DNA from: Corallincola sp.
GTDB taxonomy: Bacteria > Pseudomonadota > Gammaproteobacteria > Enterobacterales > Neiellaceae
NCBI GenBank assembly: GCA_017998495.1
Contig: JAGOCY010000039.1
Coordinates: 1 to 8,717, forward strand
Length of the DNA: 8,717 nt
Reading direction: 5' to 3'
This document shows, one piece after another, positions 1 through 6,099 of the stretch; within the stretch, counting starts at the first letter, position 1; every line of letters begins with the position of its first letter. The translations under genes and the position numbers were made by a program. The notes below the pieces were generated by a model, which saw only the letters and a list, made by a program, of their open reading frames with translations, ran no database searches and had not been told where the DNA came from.

Positions 1-662
1 GCCACTACCCGCACGGGCGGCGGCTGCTGGATCTGGGCTGCGGCACCGGCGCGCATCTGCCGGCGCTGGCCACTCATGCGGCCGAACTGCTGGCGGTGGA
101 TCTGACCCCCAAGATGGTGGCGTGCGCTGAGGCCCGGGGTTACCCGGCGCTGGTGGCCGATGCCGAGCAGCTGCCGCTGGCGGATGGCAGTGTTGACCGC
201 ATCTTCTCCAACCTGATGGTGCAGTGGCTGGATGGCTTGGGGAGGGTGCTGGCCGAGTGCAGGCGGCTGCTGCAGCCCGGCGGGGTGGCGTTGATCTCGA
301 CGCTGGCCGAAGGCTCGCTGGCCGAACTGGCCAGCGCCTTTAGCGCTGCCGATGGCCGAGCCCATATCAACCGTTTTCTGCCGCTGGCGCAGATTGAGGC
401 CCAGATACAGGCCGCCGGCTTTACCCGGGCCGAGGTCAGCCTGCAGCCTTTTGTCAGCCGTTATGATGAGGTACGGGCGCTGCTGCGCGAGCTGAAAACT
501 CTGGGCGCCAACGCGCTGGTGGGCGAAGCTCGCCACCAGCCCCTTAGCCGTCGCCGGCTGCAGGCGATGGCGGATCATTATGAGCAGTGGCGGGGCGCAG
601 ATGGACAGTTGCCCGCCAGCTGGCAACTGGTGGTGATTGAGCTGCAGCGAGGGTGGGATTGA
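1..662 (+). CDS. bioC: Malonyl-ACP O-methyltransferase BioC, 5'-truncated by window edge
   Basis: BioC transfers a methyl group from S-adenosylmethionine to malonyl-ACP, making the disguised starter unit that fatty acid synthase extends to pimeloyl-ACP methyl ester in biotin synthesis. It acts in the cytoplasm. The open frame runs in from the window edge (first full codon at 3), so 219 residues are visible. The family is usually about 250-270 residues, so roughly 40 are missing. Visible residues 9-16 are the class I methyltransferase SAM motif LDLGCGTG. An acidic strand end (AVDLTPKM) follows, then DAEQLPLADGSVD and SNLMVQWLD; the NLxVQW stretch is typical of BioC rather than of UbiE/COQ5 methyltransferases. 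The internal GTG at 96 is not a start, because the SAM motif lies upstream in the same frame. The TGA stop shares its A with the ATG of bioD, which supports the assignment. Confidence 0.9.
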   Translation, partial: HYPHGRRLLDLGCGTGAHLPALATHAAELLAVDLTPKMVACAEARGYPALVADAEQLPLADGSVDRIFSNLMVQWLDGLGRVLAECRRLLQPGGVALISTLAEGSLAELASAFSAADGRAHINRFLPLAQIEAQIQAAGFTRAEVSLQPFVSRYDEVRALLRELKTLGANALVGEARHQPLSRRRLQAMADHYEQWRGADGQLPASWQLVVIELQRGWD

Positions 663-1345
663 TGCGCACCCTGTTTGTCACCGGCACTGATACCGGCGTC
701 GGCAAAACCTATGTCAGCTGCCAGTTGCTGAAAGCGCTGGTGCAGGCTGGCGTGCGCGCCCTGCCGTTCAAGCCCGTTGCCGCTGGGGCCGAGCAGGGGG
801 CGGATGGCCACTGGTATAACGAGGATGGGCTGGCATTGCAGCAGGCCTGCGCCCAGGCTGTGCCCTATGAGCTGATCAACCCGGTAGTACTGTCCGAGCC
901 GCTGTCGCCCCATCTGGCGGCAGCGCGGGTTGGGATCAGTGTGACCACGGCCGAGCTGCTCACTGCCGCCAAGGCCTTTCACCCTTGGCAGCCGCAGTTG
1001 CTGCTGGTGGAGGGGGCTGGGGGCTGGCGGGTGCCGTTGAACGCGCATGAGACCTTGGCTGATCTGGCCAAGGCGCTGCTGGTAGATAAAGACGCTGGCG
1101 GGGTGGTGCTGGTGGTGGGGATGCGCCTGGGCTGCCTCAACCATGCGCTGCTCACCGCCGAGGCGATCCGCGCCGATGGCCTGCCGTTACTGGGCTGGGT
1201 GGCCAACTGTATCGACCCCGATATGAACGCCCTGGCCGACAACATCGCCACCCTTGAGGCGCGCCTCGGCGCCCCACGCTTGGCAACCTTGGCCTATGGT
1301 GCTGTCGCTGCTGATTTTGAGCTGCGGCCGTTATTGGCGCCCTGA
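662..1345 (+). CDS. bioD: Dethiobiotin synthetase BioD
   Basis: BioD is the ATP-dependent cytoplasmic enzyme that carboxylates 7,8-diaminopelargonate and closes the ureido ring, giving dethiobiotin, the penultimate step of biotin synthesis. The 227-residue product matches the family length. It opens with MRTLFVTGTDTGVGKT, whose P-loop GTDTGVGKT is at residues 8-16. KPV with the substrate-site lysine follows at 37-39, EGAGG at 117-121, and a VxGxxLGCLNHALL stretch at 152-164; all are hallmarks of BioD. I chose the ATG at 662 over the in-frame GTG at 653 because family members begin three or four residues before FVTGTDT and because ATG 662 overlaps the bioC stop (TGATG), implying translational coupling. 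A GAGGGTGGGA stretch just upstream can serve as the ribosome binding site. It is the last gene of the biotin operon here, since a terminator begins three bases after its stop. Confidence 0.96.
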   Translation: MRTLFVTGTDTGVGKTYVSCQLLKALVQAGVRALPFKPVAAGAEQGADGHWYNEDGLALQQACAQAVPYELINPVVLSEPLSPHLAAARVGISVTTAELLTAAKAFHPWQPQLLLVEGAGGWRVPLNAHETLADLAKALLVDKDAGGVVLVVGMRLGCLNHALLTAEAIRADGLPLLGWVANCIDPDMNALADNIATLEARLGAPRLATLAYGAVAADFELRPLLAP

Positions 1346-1348
1346 TAT

Positions 1349-1393
1349 GCACCAACGAAAACGCCCGCGTGCCGCGGGCGTTTTCGTTGGTGC
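1349..1393. terminator. Bidirectional terminator between bioD and pbpG
   Basis: This is a perfect inverted repeat: arms of 21 bp (1349-1369 and 1373-1393) around a 3-nt loop TGC. The GC-rich core (CGCCCGCG / CGCGGGCG) is followed on either strand by TTTTCGTT, so the same element gives a hairpin plus U-run for transcripts coming from bioD (+) and from pbpG (-). It starts 3 bp after the bioD stop and ends 9 bp before the pbpG stop, as expected for a shared terminator of convergent genes. Confidence 0.93.
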
Positions 1394-1402
1394 GACAGCC
1401 GG

Positions 1403-2326
1403 TTAACGTGACGCGGTCAGGCCGTCGAGCTGGCGCTGGCGCTGTTTGGCATAGGCGGCTGCCTCTGCCGGTACTGCACCGGGGTTGATCCCCTGCAGCC
1501 ATTTGCGGATACGACCAGCATCGCCCAACGGCGAACGTTTGCCATGAGAATCAAGCAGGACTATGGCTAATTCACGGTTACCCGGTTTGGCCATCATCAC
1601 CACGCAACGGCCAGCCTCCGAGGTATAACCGGTTTTCTGCAGACTCACCTGCCAGTTGTCATTCTTGACCAACGGGTTGGTGGTAAAAAACTGCAGCCCG
1701 TAATTAGGTTTGGCAAAGCGAATGGCGCGCTGGTCGCGGGTGGAAAAATCACGGATCAACGGATAACCCGAAGCGTGGTCCACCAGCAACGCCAAGTCGC
1801 GGGCGGTTGATACATTCTCGCTCGACAGACCCGTAGCGTCGGCATAGCGCGTGTCGTTCATGCCCAAGGTTTTGGCTTTGCGGTTCATAGCCGCAACGAA
1901 TGCCTGGAGGCCCCCCGGATAGTGGCGGCCCAGCGCTGATGCCATGCGGTTTTCCGACGACATCAGGGCCAGCAATAGCGCATCTCGGCGGCTGACCTGG
2001 GTGCCAAAGCGGATGCGCGACCAGGTGTTCTTGAGGGTGTCACGATCGTTTTCATCAACAGTGATCATCTCATCAAGATTCTGTTTGGCATCCAGCACCA
2101 CCACTGCCGTCATCAATTTGGTGACTGAGGCAATGGGCACCACTGCCTGTGGATTTTTTTCATACAGGGTGCGGCCATTGGTGACATCAATCACCAGTGC
2201 ACTGACCGATGCCAGCTGCAGCTTTTTAGGGTCTAACGATGGCGCTTTGGCCGGTTGCGGGCTGGCCAGGGTAATGGCGGAAAAGAAAGCACAGGCAATG
2301 GCGAAGGAGCGGCCGGAGAATGCCAT
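1403..2326 (-). CDS. pbpG: D-alanyl-D-alanine endopeptidase PbpG (PBP7-like)
   Basis: This is a low-molecular-mass penicillin-binding protein of the S11 peptidase family, probably a periplasmic DD-endopeptidase that cuts D-Ala-meso-DAP cross-links in peptidoglycan during growth or remodelling. The 307-residue product starts with a hydrophobic signal peptide (residues 1 to about 20-28; cleavage may follow LA at 20-21 or AKA at 26-28). The three active-site motifs are intact and correctly ordered: SVTK at 67-70 (nucleophile Ser67, Lys70), SEN at 124-126 and KTG at 231-233. The length and the lack of a large C-terminal extension with an amphipathic membrane anchor fit PBP7 better than the carboxypeptidases DacA/DacC. 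The C-terminal tail (about 280-307) is charged and Ala/Gln/Arg-rich. The ATG is preceded by GGAG at a 9-nt spacing (2336-2339). It is transcribed alone: a terminator lies upstream and a shared one downstream. A DacA-like role is less likely but cannot be excluded from sequence alone. Confidence 0.9.
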   Translation of the reverse strand: MAFSGRSFAIACAFFSAITLASPQPAKAPSLDPKKLQLASVSALVIDVTNGRTLYEKNPQAVVPIASVTKLMTAVVVLDAKQNLDEMITVDENDRDTLKNTWSRIRFGTQVSRRDALLLALMSSENRMASALGRHYPGGLQAFVAAMNRKAKTLGMNDTRYADATGLSSENVSTARDLALLVDHASGYPLIRDFSTRDQRAIRFAKPNYGLQFFTTNPLVKNDNWQVSLQKTGYTSEAGRCVVMMAKPGNRELAIVLLDSHGKRSPLGDAGRIRKWLQGINPGAVPAEAAAYAKQRQRQLDGLTASR

Positions 2327-2367
2327 GAGAAGATACTCCAGAAGAGATCCTGTTTGAGTATTGCACG

Positions 2368-2442
2368 GCCACGGCCATGTGGCGCCGCATTAATTGGCGG
2401 CATGATGCGCGAGCCTTATTGCCGAGGCAATGGTCAGGCTCG
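2368..2442. repeat. Cluster of short inverted repeats upstream of pbpG
   Basis: The 5' region of pbpG holds three adjacent dyads. The first is GCCAC / GTGGC (2368-2372, 2379-2383). The second is GCCGC / GCGGC (2384-2388, 2397-2401) around an ATTAATTG centre. The third is a nested one with outer arms CGAGCCT (2410-2416) and AGGCTCG (2436-2442) and inner arms ATTGCC (2418-2423) and GGCAAT (2426-2431). No U-run follows on either strand, so these do not look like terminators. They could be operator half-sites or leader structure for pbpG. No convincing -35/-10 pair could be picked out here. Confidence 0.45.
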
Positions 2443-2462
2443 GGAAAGCGGGTAAAAGCGCA

Positions 2463-2488
2463 CAAAAAAGACGGCCCCAGTGGGGCCG
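2463..2488 (-). terminator. Rho-independent terminator of the ComEA-like gene
   Basis: Read on the minus strand, CGGCCCC and GGGGCCG (2488-2482 and 2478-2472) pair as a 7-bp GC stem with a 3-nt loop, followed at once by TCTTTTTTG. It begins 14 bp after the stop of the helix-hairpin-helix gene and separates it from pbpG. Confidence 0.88.
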
Positions 2489-2502
2489 CCCCGGCATTAT
2501 GG

Positions 2503-2853
2503 TTATTTTTTGGCGGCAGTCACGGGTACTGCTGCACCGGCTTCCTGCTGCTGCGGTGCGTCGAATGCCAGACGCTCCGCGTTCTTCTCCAGGGTTTTGG
2601 CACCAACCCCCTTGACCTCACCGAGTGCCTGCAGATCGGCAAACGGGCCATGGGCGTCGCGGTAGGCGACAATCGCCTCGGCTTTGGCCATGCCGATACC
2701 ATCAAGGTAATCGGCGATCTCCGTGGCTGAGGCCTGGTTGATGTAGACCTTGTCACTGCTACTGGTTGGCGCCGGTTCAGCCAGGGCTGACATGGCGAAA
2801 AAACAGAGCAGCAACGCGGCATGGCGCATAAGCGCAAAGAGTCGTCTTTCCAT
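2503..2853 (-). CDS. Secreted ComEA-like helix-hairpin-helix protein
   Basis: This is a 116-residue exported protein of the ComEA / YbaV type. In naturally competent bacteria, ComEA binds incoming double-stranded DNA in the periplasm; in others the role of the short form is not well established. Residues 1-25 form a signal peptide (MERR, hydrophobic run, then ...SALA before EP). Residues 36-95 are the ComEA domain: VYINQASATEI leads into a first hairpin DGIGMAKAEAI (51-61) and a second VKGVGAKTLEK (80-90), with the conserved AYRDAHGPF between them. A Gln/Ala-rich tail ending in KK completes it. I chose the ATG at 2853 because a good AAAGGA lies 9 nt before it and the signal peptide starts there. 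A longer in-frame opening up to 3060 would overlap the gltX end and add residues unlike the family. It lies downstream of gltX on the same strand with a terminator between them, so it probably has its own promoter. Confidence 0.87.
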   Translation of the reverse strand: MERRLFALMRHAALLLCFFAMSALAEPAPTSSSDKVYINQASATEIADYLDGIGMAKAEAIVAYRDAHGPFADLQALGEVKGVGAKTLEKNAERLAFDAPQQQEAGAAVPVTAAKK

Positions 2854-2981
2854 AGAGGTCCATCCTTTTCCGTGTAGACCGTTTTTCCTTTGCCGCACTG
2901 CATCCCTCGCGGCGATGACACGATAAACAGCCGCCGCGCCCGGGGCAGCGAGGCTGGTCACAATTTGGACAATAAACAATA

Positions 2982-3001
2982 AGGGCGCCCGCAGGCGCCC
3001 T
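2982..3001 (-). terminator. Probable terminator of gltX
   Basis: AGGGCGCC (2982-2989) and GGCGCCCT (2994-3001) form a perfect 8-bp stem with a 4-nt loop, located 19 bp past the gltX stop. On the minus strand it is followed by TATTGTTTATT, a T-rich but interrupted tract, so termination may be less than complete and some readthrough into the ComEA-like gene is possible. Confidence 0.75.
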
Positions 3002-3020
3002 CGTGGTAGAGCGGAGGCGG

Positions 3021-4511
3021 TTACAGGGTGGCGGCGATGGCCGCGTACTCCTTCTCCCACACTTTGCGTTCATTTTTGCTGCAGCCGCCCATCAGCTCGG
3101 CGGCGGCGCGCAGCCGGGCGCGGCTCAGATCCGGTCCCAGGATCTGCATCGCATCGGTGATCGACAGGGTGCTGGTGGTGCCGGCAATGGCCAGGAAGAT
3201 GGCGGGCATGAACTCCTTCATCTTGATGTTCATCCCTTTGGCCAGCCCCTTGAGGCGATTGAAGATCACCTCCTTGTTCCAGTCACGCAGCTGATCCATG
3301 TCCCAGGCGACAAACTGCAGCTGTTTGCGCAGCTGCTCGCTGTCCACCCCCAGTGCCTCGAACATCGGCCGCTCGATCGGGATCAGGCCGCTGTACATAA
3401 AGTTGAGCAGCGGAGCCAGCTGGCTGAAACGTTCGATGCGGGCGCGGGCGTGGGGCAGCAGCTGGCGCAGATAATCCTCGTTGAAGGCCCACTCCTGGAG
3501 GCGGGCGATCAGCTGATCGTCGCTGAGGTTCTCGCGGATCCACAGGCCGTTAAGCCAGTCGAGCTTGACCGGATCGAAGATCGGCCCGCCCAGCGACACC
3601 CGGCTGATGTCGAAATGGGCGATCATCTCCTCAAGGCTGAACTTCTCGCGCTCATCCGGCATCGACCAGCCCATACGGCCGAGGTAGTTGAGCAGCGCCT
3701 CGGGCAGGTAGCCCATGCGCTGGTAATAGAGGATCGAGGTCGGGTTCTTGCGCTTGGACAGCTTGGACTTGTCCGGATTGCGCAGCAGCGGCATATGGCC
3801 GAGCACCGGCGGCGTCCAGCCGAAGTATTGATAGAGCAGATAGAGTTTGGGCGCTGATGGCAGCCACTCTTCACCGCGGAACACATGGGTGATGCCCATC
3901 AGGTGATCATCGACCACGTTGGCCAGGAAGTAGGTGGGCAGGCCGTCGCGCTTCATCAGCACCTGCATGTCGACCGTCTCCCACGGGATCTCCACCTCGC
4001 CACGCAGGTGGTCGGTGAAGCGGAAGCTGCCCTCCGTCGGTACCTTCATGCGGATCACATGGGGCTCGCCGGCGGCGAGGCGGGCGGCCACCTCATCGGC
4101 GCTCAGCTTGAGGCCGCGGCCGTCATACTGGGGCCGTTCGCCGCGCGCTTCCTGCTCCTTGCGCATCTGGTCGAGCTCTTCAGGGGTGGCGAAGCAGCGG
4201 AAGGCGTGGCCAGCGGCCACCAGCTGTTCGGCGTACTGCTGATAGAGGGCGGCGCGCTCGCTCTGGCGATAGGGGCCGGCCGGGCCGCCGATATCGGGGC
4301 CTTCATCCCAAGACAGGCCGAGCCAGTGCAGGGCGTCGAGGATCATCTGCTCTGACTGGCGCGAGCTGCGCTCCTGATCGGTGTCTTCAATGCGCAGGAT
4401 GAACTGGCCACCGTGCTGGCGGGCAAAGCAGTAGTTGAACAGGGCGATGTAGGCGGTGCCGACGTGAGGATCGCCGGTGGGCGAGGGGGCAACGCGGGTG
4501 CGGACGGTCAT
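3021..4511 (-). CDS. gltX: Glutamyl-tRNA synthetase
   Basis: This class I aminoacyl-tRNA synthetase charges tRNA-Glu with glutamate in the cytoplasm. The 496-residue product has the expected length. The N-terminal Rossmann fold carries [16 protein letters not shown] with the HIGH-type motif HVGT at 16-19, then [10 protein letters not shown] at 40-49. The second signature is [11 protein letters not shown], with KLSKR at 250-254. [11 protein letters not shown] (426-436) lies in the C-terminal helical anticodon-binding region. The sequence is of the [14 protein letters not shown] subtype that I associate with Pseudomonas GluRS rather than with the E. coli subtype. Oddity: of the four zinc ligands known in E. 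coli GluRS (C-x-C ... C-x-H), only Cys106 remains; the others align with Ala108, Gly133 and Lys135. Both signature motifs are intact, so activity is expected. The paralogue GluQ is excluded because it is only about 300 residues and lacks the anticodon-binding half. The ATG at 4511 has only a weak purine-rich site (GAGCACAG) before it. Confidence 0.96.
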   Translation of the reverse strand: MTVRTRVAPSPTGDPHVGTAYIALFNYCFARQHGGQFILRIEDTDQERSSRQSEQMILDALHWLGLSWDEGPDIGGPAGPYRQSERAALYQQYAEQLVAAGHAFRCFATPEELDQMRKEQEARGERPQYDGRGLKLSADEVAARLAAGEPHVIRMKVPTEGSFRFTDHLRGEVEIPWETVDMQVLMKRDGLPTYFLANVVDDHLMGITHVFRGEEWLPSAPKLYLLYQYFGWTPPVLGHMPLLRNPDKSKLSKRKNPTSILYYQRMGYLPEALLNYLGRMGWSMPDEREKFSLEEMIAHFDISRVSLGGPIFDPVKLDWLNGLWIRENLSDDQLIARLQEWAFNEDYLRQLLPHARARIERFSQLAPLLNFMYSGLIPIERPMFEALGVDSEQLRKQLQFVAWDMDQLRDWNKEVIFNRLKGLAKGMNIKMKEFMPAIFLAIAGTTSTLSITDAMQILGPDLSRARLRAAAELMGGCSKNERKVWEKEYAAIAATL

Positions 4512-4543
4512 GATCTGTGCTCGGCTGCGGACGAAAGGCGGCT

Positions 4544-4573
4544 ATTCTATGCCAGCTCCCGTCTATGTCGCAG
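4544..4573 (-). promoter_or_regulatory. Candidate gltX promoter
   Basis: On the minus strand a good -10 hexamer TAGAAT (4549-4544) lies 32 bp upstream of the gltX ATG. At an 18-bp spacing the -35 would be CTGCGA (4573-4568), which matches the consensus at only three positions and overlaps one arm of a GCAGCC / GGCTGC dyad (4570-4575 and 4582-4587). The -10 is plausible; the -35 is weak. Confidence 0.35.
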
Positions 4574-4605
4574 CCTTGCGCGGCTGCATCTTGGTTTTTA
4601 ATTCC

Positions 4606-4658
4606 GTTAAGAACTATCAAATTAGTTTTTAGTATTTTTTTGGAATATAAAAGCCGCT
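4606..4658 (+). promoter_or_regulatory. AT-rich cysC promoter region, candidate CysB target
   Basis: About 60 bp (4592-4655) are strongly AT-rich in an otherwise GC-rich window. A candidate -10 TATAAA lies at 4646-4651. At a 17-bp spacing the -35 position (4623-4628) reads TAGTTT, a poor match, as is common at activator-dependent promoters. A perfect interrupted dyad AACTA-N6-TAGTT (4612-4627) overlaps that position and has the size of a LysR-type regulator box. CysB, the LysR-type activator of cys genes in gammaproteobacteria, is the obvious candidate, but its sites are poorly conserved, so this is inference from position and composition. Confidence 0.5.
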
Positions 4659-4681
4659 AATGTGCCGGCCACAACGGCCGT

Positions 4682-4696
4682 GGAGGTTTCCCTTTG
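4682..4696 (+). promoter_or_regulatory. Ribosome binding site fixing the TTG start of cysC
   Basis: GGAGG at 4682-4686 is followed by a 7-nt spacer and TTG at 4694. The frame has no ATG or GTG between the upstream in-frame stop (4658-4660) and the conserved N-terminal SNIVWHAH, so TTG is the only reasonable start. A CGGCC / GGCCG hairpin (4666-4670, 4676-4680) ends one base before the GGAGG. Confidence 0.8.
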
Positions 4697-5299
4697 AGCA
4701 ACATCGTCTGGCATGCCCACCGCGTGGACAAACTGGCCCGCAGCCGCCTCAACGGCCATCGCCCGGCCATCCTCTGGTTTACCGGCCTCTCTGGTGCCGG
4801 CAAGTCGACCATCGCCGGTGTGGTGGAGGAACTGCTCCACGCCCGTGGTGTGCGCACCTATCTGCTTGATGGTGACAACGTCCGCCATGGCCTCTGTGGT
4901 GATCTCGGTTTCAGCGACCGTGACCGGGTGGAGAACATCCGCCGCATCGGTGAGCTGGCCAAGCTGTTTGTCGATGCCGGGGTGGTGGTGCTCACGGCCT
5001 TTATCTCGCCATTCCGCGCTGACCGCGCCATGGTCCGTCAGCTGGTGGATAGCGGCGAGTTCATCGAGATCCATATCAACGCCTCACTGGAAACCTGTGA
5101 AGCGCGCGATCCCAAAGGGCTGTACAAGAAGGCGCGGGCCGGCGAGATCCGCAACTTCACCGGTATCGATTCGGCCTATGAGGCGCCGCAGAGCGCCGAG
5201 ATCAGCCTCGACAGCGGCGCCCTCGGCATTGCCGAAGCGGCCCAGCAGGTGGTCGATTATCTGGCGGCCAACGGCTATCTGCAGGCGAGCCAGCCATGA
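4694..5299 (+). CDS. cysC: Adenylyl-sulfate kinase CysC
   Basis: CysC phosphorylates adenosine 5'-phosphosulfate (APS) at the 3' position with ATP, giving PAPS, the second activation step of assimilatory sulfate reduction in the cytoplasm. The 201-residue product has the length of stand-alone CysC. It opens with [12 protein letters not shown], typical of the family. The Walker A motif GLSGAGKST is at 31-39, the DGDNVRHGL segment for APS binding at 59-67, FISPFR at 103-108 (with the serine position that is phosphorylated in the E. coli enzyme), and the mobile-lid stretch [19 protein letters not shown] at 141-159. It begins at TTG, a rare start. It is first in the operon, and its stop overlaps the cysQ ATG by four bases (ATGA). 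Many gammaproteobacteria place cysC after cysDN; here it leads. The gene is a separate polypeptide, not fused to CysN. Confidence 0.96.
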   Translation: MSNIVWHAHRVDKLARSRLNGHRPAILWFTGLSGAGKSTIAGVVEELLHARGVRTYLLDGDNVRHGLCGDLGFSDRDRVENIRRIGELAKLFVDAGVVVLTAFISPFRADRAMVRQLVDSGEFIEIHINASLETCEARDPKGLYKKARAGEIRNFTGIDSAYEAPQSAEISLDSGALGIAEAAQQVVDYLAANGYLQASQP

Positions 5300-6084
5300 G
5301 CCAGCAGCCGTCAGCACTGTTGCAGGCTTTGCATCAGCTGGCGCTGGAGGCCGGTCACGCCATCATGGCGGTCTATGACCAGCCGATCGCGGTGGAGCAT
5401 AAGGCGGACCAATCGCCGCTGACTGCCGCCGATCGGGCCGCTCACGCGGTGATCGCCGCTGGCCTGGCCCGGCTCTCCCCCGAGTTGCCGCTGCTGTCGG
5501 AGGAGGGGGCCGAGATCCCCTGGGCTGAACGCAGCCAGTGGCAACGGTTTTGGCTGGTCGATCCGCTGGATGGCACCAAGGAGTTCATCAAGCGTAACGG
5601 CGAGTTCACCGTCAATATCGCCCTGATTGATCACGGCCAGCCGCTGCTGGGGGTGGTCTACGCACCGGCCCTCGGTTTCGGCTATTTGTCCGAGGTCGGG
5701 GTGGGCGCCTGGCGGGTCGATGATGCTGGTCTGAGCGCCATCAGCCCGCGCGCGCTGGCCGAACCCTGGCAGGTGGTGGGCTCGCGCTCTCACGCCGGGG
5801 CCGAGGTGGAAGCCTTCTGTGCCCGGCTGCCGGCCCATGAGCTGGTGGCCATGGGCAGTTCGCTCAAGATCTGTCTGGTGGCTGATGGTCGAGCTGACCT
5901 TTACCCACGCCTGGGACCGACCATGGCCTGGGATACGGCTGCCGCCCATGCGGTGCTGGTTGCTGCCGGTGGGCTGGTGGTGGATGCCGCCAGCCGCCAG
6001 CCACTGCGCTACAACCAGCAGGATTCGTTGCTTAACCCCCATTTTCTGGCCGCCAGCCCTGCAGCGCTGGCTGCTTTGGCCTGA
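5296..6084 (+). CDS. cysQ: 3'(2'),5'-bisphosphate nucleotidase CysQ
   Basis: CysQ is a magnesium-dependent, lithium-sensitive phosphatase of the inositol monophosphatase superfamily. It hydrolyses 3'-phosphoadenosine 5'-phosphate (PAP), the by-product of PAPS reduction, to AMP, and can also act on PAPS to limit its build-up. The 262-residue product has the metal-binding signatures in order: SEE at 68-70, DPLDGTKEF at 89-97 and WDTAAAHAV at 212-220. The DGTKEF form and the length favour CysQ over SuhB, which has DGTxNF. The ATG overlaps the cysC stop and there is only a weak ribosome binding site, so translation is probably coupled to cysC. Placing it inside the sulfate activation operon matches supply of the phosphatase to PAPS production. 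Confidence 0.93.
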   Translation: MSQQPSALLQALHQLALEAGHAIMAVYDQPIAVEHKADQSPLTAADRAAHAVIAAGLARLSPELPLLSEEGAEIPWAERSQWQRFWLVDPLDGTKEFIKRNGEFTVNIALIDHGQPLLGVVYAPALGFGYLSEVGVGAWRVDDAGLSAISPRALAEPWQVVGSRSHAGAEVEAFCARLPAHELVAMGSSLKICLVADGRADLYPRLGPTMAWDTAAAHAVLVAAGGLVVDAASRQPLRYNQQDSLLNPHFLAASPAALAALA

Positions 6085-6099
6085 TCGAGGACCCTTAGC

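Noticed and set aside
653..661. GTG at 653 as the bioD start
   Set aside because: It would add three residues before the conserved MRTLFVTGTDTG start and lose the typical TGATG overlap with bioC.
2854..3060. An extended start for the helix-hairpin-helix protein, up to 3060
   Set aside because: It would overlap the end of gltX and its terminator and bury the signal peptide. The ATG at 2853 has a good ribosome binding site.
3003..3857. A 284-codon plus-strand open frame opposite gltX, and another at 3885-4355
   Set aside because: The minus strand here encodes a complete GluRS with HVGT and KLSKR motifs. The plus-strand products are Leu/Ala/Gln/His-rich antisense artefacts.
4090..4206. A frameshift in gltX explaining the missing zinc ligands
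   Set aside because: The frame stays open and family-like on both sides ([14 protein letters not shown] and RPQYDGRG), so the changes are substitutions, not a shift.
4512..4693. A tRNA or small RNA gene between gltX and cysC
   Set aside because: No cloverleaf arms, no TTCGA-type T-loop and no clear promoter-hairpin-T-run set are visible; the space is accounted for by the two divergent promoters.
4660..4869. A 69-codon plus-strand frame starting with ATG at 4660, considered as a leader peptide of the cys operon
   Set aside because: It runs on inside cysC in another frame, has no ribosome binding site, no cysteine run and no attenuator hairpin after it.
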